From the NCBI GenBank assembly GCA_019243975.1, contig JAFATL010000204.1, positions 1-8,590 on the forward strand: a stretch of 8,590 bases of DNA, written 5' to 3'. The DNA comes from Actinomycetota bacterium (GTDB lineage: Bacteria; Actinomycetota; Acidimicrobiia; Acidimicrobiales; JAFATL01). Under the pieces are notes generated by a model, which saw only the letters and a list, made by a program, of their open reading frames with translations, searched no databases and was not told where the DNA came from. The position numbers and the translations under genes are program-made. Numbering within the stretch: position 1 is the first letter of the stretch; the number at the start of each line of letters is the position of its first letter. Shown piece after piece: positions 1-5,326 of the stretch.

Positions 1-20
1 GTAAGCCGCTCCGGGCGTCG

Positions 21-26
21 TACGCT
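21..26 (+). promoter_or_regulatory. Putative -10 box for a leaderless protease mRNA
   Basis: TACGCT fits the actinobacterial TANNNT -10 pattern and ends 7 bases before the TTG start, so transcription would begin at or next to the start codon. The -35 region would lie largely outside the window and cannot be judged. The intervening GGGGGCG is too close to the start to be a normal ribosome binding site. Confidence 0.4.
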
Positions 27-33
27 GGGGGCG

Positions 34-1626
34 TTGAGTTTCAGTAGCGCCACGCTCGCTCGATACGGGCCGGCACCCGGCCTGCTGACTCACCCGCTCC
101 TGCTCGGGTTGCGGCGAGGCGAGCTGCGGCGATGGAGCCAAGCGGCCGACGAGATCGAGCTCGATGCCGGCGACGTGCTGTTGACCGAAGACCGACGCGG
201 CGACTGGTTCTTCCTGATCGAAGACGGATCCGCGCGCGAGACGCGCGCGGGCAAGACCGTCAACGAGTTGGGCGCGGGCGACAACGCCGGCGCGGTCGCC
301 ATCCTCGGCCTCGGCCCCCAGCAGACGACGATCGCGGCAACGACGCCGCTGCGCGCGTTCGTGGTCGGCAGGCGCCAGTTCCTCGCCCTGCTCGACGACA
401 TGCCGCTCGTGCAACGCCGGCTCTTCCCCGACATCGGCCCGGGCGGGCTGGCCCAGAAGCTGCGCGAGCTGCGCGCCGCCGCGTCCGACCAGTGGAAGGC
501 GGTGGCCAAGGCCCGCGCCGACAAGCGCCTCCCGGTTACGTCGCGACCGCACCTCTACGTCATGCCCGGCCGGCGGGTGGAGTCGACGGGCACGGGATGG
601 GCGGGCGTGGTGCGGGCGTTCACCGCGCCGACACCGACGCTCGCGCCCGACACGCCCAAGCCCCTGCCGTGGCGGTGGCGCATCACCATCGGGTTCGCGG
701 CGGTCGTGGTGGCGGGCCTGGCCGGGTGGGCGTACCACCCGCCCGTGCTGGTGGTGCACCCGTTGGCGCCGGTCGACGTGTCGCGCGACATCGTCGTGCA
801 CGGCGCGCCCGTGCATCCCGTGCACGGCCGCTACTTGTTGCTCACGGTCAAGCTCGAGCGCCCCAACACGTTCGGGGCCCTGTGGGCGGTGGCCACCGGG
901 AAGCACCGCATCCCACTGCGCTCGGGCGCGGGTACGACGGTGGTCGGGTTGGCGCCCAACTCGGCCGAGGCGTTCCGCCACAGCCAGGCCGAAGCGGCCG
1001 CCGCCGCGGCCGCGGCCGCCGGGTACGCCACCCACCCCGGCGGCGACGGCGCCATCGTGGTCGACGCCCTCGATCACGGCGGACCCGACGAACTGCGGCC
1101 CGGCGACGTGATCGTGGCCGTCAACGGCGCGCCCGTGCACCTCACTCCCGACGTGGCCCGGCTGGCGGCCGCGTCTACCGGAACGACGACGGTCGCCGTC
1201 GAACGCGACGGCGAACGCATCGACGCGCACGTCCGTCGTACCGCAGACGAGGTGCGCGCCGGCAAGGTGCGGCTCGTACTGGAGACGCGCAACCCCACGT
1301 ACGCGCTGCCGTTCACCGTGACGTTCCGTCATCGCCCCATCGGAGGACCGTCGGGTGGCCTCATCTACGCACTCGCCCTCACCGACATGCTCGAAGGACG
1401 CGACCTGGCCGGGGGACGCACCATCGCCGCCACCGGTGAGATCGACCCGACCGGCGACGTGATGCCGGTCGGGTTCGTCGCCGACAAGACGATTTCACTG
1501 CGCCACGCCCACGCCGCCGAACTGCTGGTGCCGTCGACCCAGGCCGTCGACGCGGCGGGCGGCGGCCGCACCGTGCAGGGCGTCTTCACCCTCGACGACG
1601 CCATCGCCGCCCTCGCGGCGCGTTGA
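34..1626 (+). CDS. Membrane-anchored CNB-PDZ-Lon(S16) fusion protease
   Basis: Predicted membrane-bound serine protease of 530 residues. Residues about 20-135 resemble a cyclic-nucleotide-binding beta-roll (…DWFFLIEDGSARETR…, then AGAVAIL…). A basic stretch (PWRWR, 212-216) precedes one transmembrane helix at about 216-234. A PDZ domain lies at about 325-405 (ELRPGDVIVAVNG), preceded by nine alanines (321-329). The C-terminal S16 domain has the Ser-Lys dyad: Ser440 in GGPSGGL and Lys485 in FVADKTIS, 45 residues apart, close to the spacing in Lon. There is no AAA+ ATPase domain. PDZ plus S16 behind one helix is the YlbL-type layout, with the protease outside the cell; the cytoplasmic CNB-like domain is an unusual addition. 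The usual glutamate and arginine of a cAMP phosphate-binding cassette are not evident, so the ligand is unknown. The TTG start is chosen because TACGCT lies 7 bases upstream; the frame stays open to base 1, so a start outside the window is possible. Confidence 0.85.
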   Translation: MSFSSATLARYGPAPGLLTHPLLLGLRRGELRRWSQAADEIELDAGDVLLTEDRRGDWFFLIEDGSARETRAGKTVNELGAGDNAGAVAILGLGPQQTTIAATTPLRAFVVGRRQFLALLDDMPLVQRRLFPDIGPGGLAQKLRELRAAASDQWKAVAKARADKRLPVTSRPHLYVMPGRRVESTGTGWAGVVRAFTAPTPTLAPDTPKPLPWRWRITIGFAAVVVAGLAGWAYHPPVLVVHPLAPVDVSRDIVVHGAPVHPVHGRYLLLTVKLERPNTFGALWAVATGKHRIPLRSGAGTTVVGLAPNSAEAFRHSQAEAAAAAAAAAGYATHPGGDGAIVVDALDHGGPDELRPGDVIVAVNGAPVHLTPDVARLAAASTGTTTVAVERDGERIDAHVRRTADEVRAGKVRLVLETRNPTYALPFTVTFRHRPIGGPSGGLIYALALTDMLEGRDLAGGRTIAATGEIDPTGDVMPVGFVADKTISLRHAHAAELLVPSTQAVDAAGGGRTVQGVFTLDDAIAALAAR

Positions 1627-1630
1627 GCCT

Positions 1631-1675
1631 TTCCTGCCGCGGTTCGTGCCGCTTGTCCGGATCGCGCGGCAGGAA
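1631..1675 (+). terminator. Inverted repeat after the protease gene
   Basis: TTCCTGCCGCG (1631-1641) and CGCGGCAGGAA (1665-1675) are perfect 11-base reverse complements separated by 23 bases. The first arm begins 4 bases after the protease stop codon. There is no T-tract after it. It is probably a transcription terminator or an mRNA 3'-end stabiliser that separates the protease from the ArsR operon promoter. The long loop makes an intrinsic terminator of classic type less certain. Confidence 0.5.
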
Positions 1676-1688
1676 GTGCGCTCATGCC

Positions 1689-1717
1689 TTGACAGGCATA
1701 TAACTATCTTAGAATAT
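1689..1717 (+). promoter_or_regulatory. Promoter and likely operator of the ArsR operon
   Basis: A perfect -35 consensus TTGACA lies at 1689-1694. Two -10 candidates overlap: TAGAAT at 1710-1715 (15-base spacer) and GAATAT at 1712-1717 (17-base spacer). The tract from about 1698 to 1720 is strongly AT-rich in a 70% GC window. It contains small palindromic elements such as CTTA (1708-1711) facing TAAG (1717-1720). ArsR-family repressors usually bind AT-rich imperfect palindromes over their own promoter, so this is the likely autoregulatory operator. AAGGA (1718-1722) is a possible but close ribosome binding site for the GTG at 1726. Confidence 0.65.
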
Positions 1718-1725
1718 AAGGACTC

Positions 1726-2052
1726 GTGACCACGGCGTTCGAGGTGTTGGCGGAGCCCAACCGGCGGCGGATCCTCGACCTGCTTCGCGGCAACGAACGC
1801 GCAGTGGGCGACCTGGTCGACGCCTTGGCGGTGAGCCAGCCGGCCGTGTCGAAGCACCTGGCGGTGCTGCGGCGGGCCGGTCTGGTCGAAGTGCGCATCG
1901 ACGGCCAGCGCCGCATCTACACGGTGCGGCCCGAGCCCCTGCGCGACCTGGACGAATGGCTGGCGCCCTACCGCCAGCTGTGGGGCGAGCGCCTCGACGC
2001 CCTCGAGCACCACCTCGACGAGATGGACGACGCGGGAAGGGAGAAGCGATGA
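1726..2052 (+). CDS. ArsR-family winged-helix transcriptional repressor
   Basis: A 108-residue cytoplasmic DNA-binding protein that spans an entire ArsR/SmtB-like winged helix-turn-helix domain. It opens with FEVLAEPNRRRILDLLR, the standard first helices. The recognition helix lies in SQPAVSKHLAVLRRAGLV at about residues 27-44, followed by the wing VRIDGQRRIYTV. It contains no cysteine and lacks the ELCVCDL metal site of ArsR/SmtB sensors, so it is unlikely to sense metal. It belongs with the ArsR regulators that are paired with SRPBCC proteins (SdpR-like group). Its stop overlaps the next start (ATGA), so the two are cotranslated. It probably represses its own operon through the AT-rich promoter. 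The GTG start is fixed by the conserved N-terminus beginning immediately. The inducer is unknown. Confidence 0.92.
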   Translation: MTTAFEVLAEPNRRRILDLLRGNERAVGDLVDALAVSQPAVSKHLAVLRRAGLVEVRIDGQRRIYTVRPEPLRDLDEWLAPYRQLWGERLDALEHHLDEMDDAGREKR

Positions 2053-2600
2053 GCGGGGAACCCACGACCGATCAATATGGCGTGCTCGATCGAAGCGGGG
2101 AGCGGAGCCAGGTGCGATTCGTGCGCCGGCTGCGGCACGCGCCGGAGAAGGTGTGGCGCGCGCTGACCGAACCGGAGCACGTGAGCGCGTGGTTCCCGAC
2201 CGACATCGTGGGCGAGCGGGCGCCCGGTGCCGACCTGACGTTCCCGTTCCGCGCCAACGAGGGGCCAACGATGAGTGGGCGTTACACCGCCTTCGACCCG
2301 CCGTCGACGCTCGAAATCGTGTGGGGTGACGACGTCCTGCGCTTCGAGCTCCAGCCCGACGGCGACGGCACGCAGTTGACGTTGACCGTGGTGCTCGAGG
2401 AGCTCGGCAAGGCGGCGCGCGACGGGGCCGGCTGGCACGCCTGCCTCGACGCCCTCGCCGCCGACCTCGACGGCACCCAAGCCCAGACCCCCGAAGACGG
2501 CTGGCGCCAGGTGAACAAGGAGTACATCGAGCGCTTCGGCCCCGAGGCCTCGAAGATCGGCCCACCCCAAAAGTGGATCGACGCCCACGGCGAGCCCTGA
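2049..2600 (+). CDS. AHSA1/SRPBCC-family (START-like) protein
   Basis: A 183-residue cytoplasmic protein with the helix-grip fold of the AHSA1/activator of Hsp90 ATPase homologue family, which binds hydrophobic ligands. The hallmark N-terminal motif is at residues 30-49 (APEKVWRALTEPEHVSAWF), followed by beta strands (SGRYTAFDPPSTLEIVWG, then TQLTLTVVLEE) and the usual C-terminal helix (GWHACLDALAADL). The start ATG overlaps the ArsR stop in ATGA and has a good Shine-Dalgarno stretch (GGGAAGGGAG) just upstream, so translational coupling is likely. Genes of this pair commonly travel together; the repressor and the ligand-binding protein probably respond to the same compound, but no ligand can be named from the sequence. 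The C-terminal tail of roughly 20 residues (…EASKIGPPQKWIDAHGEP) extends past the core domain. Confidence 0.9.
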   Translation: MSGEPTTDQYGVLDRSGERSQVRFVRRLRHAPEKVWRALTEPEHVSAWFPTDIVGERAPGADLTFPFRANEGPTMSGRYTAFDPPSTLEIVWGDDVLRFELQPDGDGTQLTLTVVLEELGKAARDGAGWHACLDALAADLDGTQAQTPEDGWRQVNKEYIERFGPEASKIGPPQKWIDAHGEP

Positions 2601-2619
2601 TCACCAACCCCCGCCGAAC

Positions 2620-2661
2620 TGACAGGTGAAACGTGCGCTCTGGCGCACGTTTCACCTGTCA
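2620..2661. terminator. Perfect 19-bp hairpin between convergent genes
   Basis: Bases 2620-2638 and 2643-2661 are exact reverse complements (TGACAGGTGAAACGTGCGC and its complement) around a 4-base TCTG loop. The element sits between the convergent SRPBCC gene, whose stop is 19 bases away, and the P450 gene, whose TAG stop starts 1 base after the right arm. Position and symmetry point to a bidirectional terminator. No T-run follows on either strand, as is common in high-GC actinobacteria. Confidence 0.75.
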
Positions 2662-2662
2662 A

Positions 2663-3826
2663 CTACGACGAGGTGAACGGCACGGACTCGAAGCCGTGCA
2701 CGTTGCTCATGTGCACGCGCACGGCCTTCGACTCGTCGATCTCGTAGCGCGGGAACGCGAGGGCGAACTCCTCCAGCGCCACGCGTCCCTCGAGCCGGGC
2801 CAGCGCCGCGCCCAGGCAGAAGTGCACGCCGTGACCGAAGCCGATCGGCAGGTGGCTGTCACGGCTGATGTCGAACCGGTCGGGGTCGGCGTACTGGCGC
2901 TCGTCGCGGTTGGCCGAGCCGGTGAGCAGCAGCACGCGCGATCCCACCGGCATCGTCACGCCGTGCACGGCCACCTCCTCGGTGAGCACGCGGCCCTGGT
3001 ACTGCGACGGCGCCCAGTAGCGCAGCGTCTCCTCGACCGCGCCCGGGATCGTGGCCAGGTTGTCGAGCACCTTTTGCCACTCCGACGGGTTGCGTTGGAA
3101 CAGCACCGCCGCGTTGGCGAGCAGCTTGGTGAGCGTCTCGGTTCCGGCCGAGCCGATCAGCGCGCAGAAGCCGACGATCTCTCCATCGGGCAGTCCCTGC
3201 GCGATCAGACCGCTCATCAGCCCGTCGTTCGGATGGGCGCGGGTGTCGGCCAGCAGCGTGCCCCAGTAGTTCATGGAGTTGGCCATCGCCTCCAGCGCAC
3301 TGCGCGGGATGTAGGGCGGCGTGTCGGTGCGTTCGAGGCTGGCGTCCATCCAGTGGCGCAGCTGGTTGCGGTCGTCGGCGGGCACGCCGATCAGCTCCAT
3401 GATCACGTTCATGGGGACGATGGCGGAGAACTCCTGCACGAAGTCGCCGCCACCGTTGTCGCGCAGCGGCGCCAGGCACGCCCGCGCCGCCTCACGTACG
3501 AACGGCTCGAGCGCGGCGATGGCACGAGGGGTGAACACCCGGCTGACGAGCTTGCGCTGGTCGTCGTGCGACGGCGGGTCGAGGAAGATCATCATCGGCG
3601 GGATCGCCCGGGTGTCGACGCGCTCGATGGTGGTGCCCTCGGCCGAGCTGTACAGCAGTGGTTGCTGCGACGCGTCGAGGACGTCCTCGTAGCGGGACAG
3701 GGCGTACCAGCCCTGCGCCTCGTTGACGTAGCACGGTGCATCGTCGCGCAGCCGCCGGTACGTCGGGTACGGGTCGGCGTGGAACTCCGGGGAGAACGGG
3801 TTGAGCTCGATCCCGACGCTCGTCAT
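2663..3826 (-). CDS. Cytochrome P450 monooxygenase
   Basis: A soluble bacterial class I cytochrome P450 of 387 residues, the usual length. Signatures are complete: the I-helix oxygen-activation motif AGTET at about 227-231, the K-helix ExxR (ETLR, 266-269), and the haem loop FGHGVHFCLG at 330-339 with Cys337 as the thiolate ligand. The conserved segment FLDPPSHDDQRKLVSRVFTPR is also present. The N-terminus (FSPEFHADPYPTYRRLRDDAP) is typical. No ferredoxin or ferredoxin reductase is encoded nearby, so electrons must come from elsewhere. The substrate cannot be assigned; the neighbours give no pathway. The ATG at 3826 is preferred by comparison with the family; a GTG at 3853 would add nine residues. 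Neither has a strong ribosome binding site. The gene is transcribed divergently from the metal locus. Confidence 0.95.
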   Translation of the reverse strand: MTSVGIELNPFSPEFHADPYPTYRRLRDDAPCYVNEAQGWYALSRYEDVLDASQQPLLYSSAEGTTIERVDTRAIPPMMIFLDPPSHDDQRKLVSRVFTPRAIAALEPFVREAARACLAPLRDNGGGDFVQEFSAIVPMNVIMELIGVPADDRNQLRHWMDASLERTDTPPYIPRSALEAMANSMNYWGTLLADTRAHPNDGLMSGLIAQGLPDGEIVGFCALIGSAGTETLTKLLANAAVLFQRNPSEWQKVLDNLATIPGAVEETLRYWAPSQYQGRVLTEEVAVHGVTMPVGSRVLLLTGSANRDERQYADPDRFDISRDSHLPIGFGHGVHFCLGAALARLEGRVALEEFALAFPRYEIDESKAVRVHMSNVHGFESVPFTSS

Positions 3827-3833
3827 GCCCGCA

Positions 3834-3863
3834 TCACGCTCGCATCGTTGCACGCCGCGTCAT
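3834..3863 (-). other. Possible 9-codon leader ORF before the P450
   Basis: On the minus strand an ATG at 3863 follows AAGGTG with a 6-base gap, the best ribosome binding arrangement in this intergenic region. It opens a 9-residue frame (MTRRATMRA) that stops with TGA at 3834-3836, 7 bases before the P450 ATG at 3826. It is out of frame with the P450. It may be a leader peptide coupling translation to the P450, or chance. Very short and unsupported by homology. Confidence 0.2.
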
Positions 3864-3882
3864 GCCGTTCACCTTGGATCCG

Positions 3883-3888
3883 TACCAT
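3883..3888 (+). promoter_or_regulatory. Putative -10 box of the copper locus
   Basis: TACCAT fits TANNNT and ends 6 bases before the GTG at 3895, implying a leaderless transcript for the first gene of the copper locus. No convincing -35 is visible at the usual distance. GGAGGC lies directly against the GTG, too close for a normal ribosome binding site. The whole divergent region to the P450 start is 68 bases. Confidence 0.4.
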
Positions 3889-3894
3889 GGAGGC

Positions 3895-4611
3895 GTGCGT
3901 CTCGACGGCCGCCGGTCTTCCGCCGCCCTCATCGGGCTGGCCGCCGCTGTCGGTGGTTGGACGGCGCACACCCTGATCTATCTGCTGCAGCCCGGCTCCC
4001 TCGGCCTTCCCGACGCGCTGCCCGCGGGCATGGCCCGCTCGGCCCACGCCTACATGCTCCCGTTGGGTCTCGTGCTGTTGGCCCTGGCGGTGGCGTGGGG
4101 TGCCCTCGGCGTGCGGTTGTGGGCCCGCCTGGGCCGTCGCCTCGAGTGGGCGACCCGGGCGCTGCAGGGTGCGTGGCGGGGGCGGCGCGCCGACCTCCCG
4201 GCTGGCCCGACCACCCGGGTGCGGTTGCCTGCCAGCGTGGCGTCGCTCGCCGTGTTGGTGCTGCCCGCGCAGCTCGCGCTCTTCGTCGCCCAGGAGAACC
4301 TCGAACGGGCGGCGGTGCACGTTCCCCTCCCCGGCCTGGCGGTGCTCGACGGCCGCGCCCTGCTGGTGCACGCGCTGGTTGTCCTCGTGGCCGCGTGCGT
4401 CGTCGCTCCCTTCCTCGCGCCCTTGGCTCGACGCGCCCAGGCCGTCGAGCAGTACGAGCAGCTGGTGCGGGCGTTGTTGCGTTCCTACGGACTGTCGCTG
4501 CTGTTTGCGCCGCATGCCGCATCGCAGTGGACGTCGACACCGATCGAACGCTTCGGCGCGAACTTGTGGGGACGGCCGCCGCCGTCCGGGCTCCTCTCTC
4601 CAGCGCAGTAA
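3895..4611 (+). CDS. Four-helix membrane protein of unknown function, copper locus
   Basis: I do not recognise a family. The product is a 238-residue polytopic membrane protein with helices at about 10-31, 52-75, 113-133 and 155-178, and a roughly 60-residue C-terminal tail. The basic N-terminus (RLDGRR) and an arginine-rich loop after helix 2 (residues 74-99) suggest both ends are cytoplasmic. Possible metal ligands sit in or near the helices: His25, His51, Met54, His142, His159 and Cys168. The outer loop between helices 3 and 4 carries a polar QENLER motif (133-138). It is the first gene of the locus with the exported Ig-like protein (56-base gap) and CopCD, so a role in copper handling is inferred from context only. 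The GTG start is preferred because TACCAT lies just upstream; an in-frame ATG at 3862 would add 11 residues. Confidence 0.75.
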   Translation: MRLDGRRSSAALIGLAAAVGGWTAHTLIYLLQPGSLGLPDALPAGMARSAHAYMLPLGLVLLALAVAWGALGVRLWARLGRRLEWATRALQGAWRGRRADLPAGPTTRVRLPASVASLAVLVLPAQLALFVAQENLERAAVHVPLPGLAVLDGRALLVHALVVLVAACVVAPFLAPLARRAQAVEQYEQLVRALLRSYGLSLLFAPHAASQWTSTPIERFGANLWGRPPPSGLLSPAQ

Positions 4612-4667
4612 CCAGCAGTGTTTCAGCGCGCACAGGGCGCGCCGAACAACGAGAGGAGATCTCTGCA

Positions 4668-5324
4668 ATGTCGAAGTTCCGCGCGCTGCTTCTGGCCGCC
4701 GGCGGCGCTATGGCCCTCGCCAGTCTTGCGATGGCCAGTCCCGCGTTCGCTCACGAGCCGAGGACGGTCGGGGCCTTTCACGTCGAGGTCGGGTGGAAGG
4801 TCGAGCCGACCTATACCGACGTTCCCAACGCCGTCGACTTCTTCCTGAACGACGCCAACGACAAGCCCATCACCGACCTCGGTGACACGCTGAAGGTGCA
4901 AGTCGTCTTCGGCGACCAGAAGAGCGACATGCTGTCGTTCGAGGCCGTGAGCGCCGACGAGGGATCACCCGGTGAGTACACCGCGTCGGTGACACCCACT
5001 CGGGCTGGTGTGTACACGTTCCATCTCGTCGGCACCATCCATGGCCAGCCGTTCGACCAGTCGTTCACGTCGTCGGACAAGACCTTCGACAGTCCGAAGG
5101 ACCTCGCCGAGACCGAGTTCCCAGCCAAGGACCCGAGTAACGCGGCCTTGGGTTCGAAGCTCGACCGCACGGCGACGCGTCTCGACGCGGTGAAGACCAC
5201 CGCCGACAAGGCCACCAAGAAGGCCGAGGACGGCTCGACGCTGGCCATCGTCGGCATTGCTGTGGGTGGTCTGGGCTTGATCCTGGCGGTCGTGGCCATG
5301 GCAAGAGGACGGCGCACCTCTTAG
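4668..5324 (+). CDS. Exported Ig-like protein with C-terminal anchor, copper locus
   Basis: A 218-residue exported membrane-anchored protein. A signal peptide (1-28) ends in ASPAFA, so cleavage would leave His29 as the mature N-terminus. A beta-rich domain follows at about 38-135, resembling the YtkA/FixH-like or Ig-like modules near copper proteins (FFLNDANDKPITDL; PGEYTASVTPTRAGVYTFHL). Residues about 157-188 look coiled-coil forming (SKLDRTATRLDAVKTTADK). One transmembrane helix (191-211) and a basic tail (RGRRTS) close the protein, giving a type I topology with the domain outside. His29, His38, His119 and His125 are possible copper ligands. The start is firm: AGGAGA lies at about 4653-4658, 9 bases before ATG. 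CopCD begins 2 bases after its stop, so the two are cotranslated and probably work together. It is not YcnI by motif. The exact function is unknown. Confidence 0.82.
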   Translation: MSKFRALLLAAGGAMALASLAMASPAFAHEPRTVGAFHVEVGWKVEPTYTDVPNAVDFFLNDANDKPITDLGDTLKVQVVFGDQKSDMLSFEAVSADEGSPGEYTASVTPTRAGVYTFHLVGTIHGQPFDQSFTSSDKTFDSPKDLAETEFPAKDPSNAALGSKLDRTATRLDAVKTTADKATKKAEDGSTLAIVGIAVGGLGLILAVVAMARGRRTS

Positions 5325-5326
5325 CA

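Noticed and set aside
1726..2052. Metal-sensing role for the ArsR protein
   Set aside because: The protein has no cysteine and lacks the ELCVCDL site, and its partner is an SRPBCC protein rather than a metal pump.
1495..2655. 386-codon open frame on the minus strand opposite the ArsR operon
   Set aside because: Arginine-rich shadow covering parts of three convincing plus-strand genes and the AT-rich promoter.
2633..3976. 447-codon open frame on the plus strand opposite the P450
   Set aside because: The minus-strand P450 has all its family motifs; the plus-strand frame is compositionally skewed, has no motif and runs through the terminator hairpin.
4626..4642. GCGCGC hairpin between the first and second copper-locus genes
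   Set aside because: Six-base GC arms with a 5-base loop are expected by chance at this GC content, and no T-tract follows, so I did not call it a terminator.
3801..4667. In-frame N-terminal extension of the exported Ig-like protein
   Set aside because: The frame is open upstream to 3801, but the extension is arginine-rich and overlaps the membrane protein gene. The ATG at 4668 has a clear Shine-Dalgarno site and starts a proper signal peptide.
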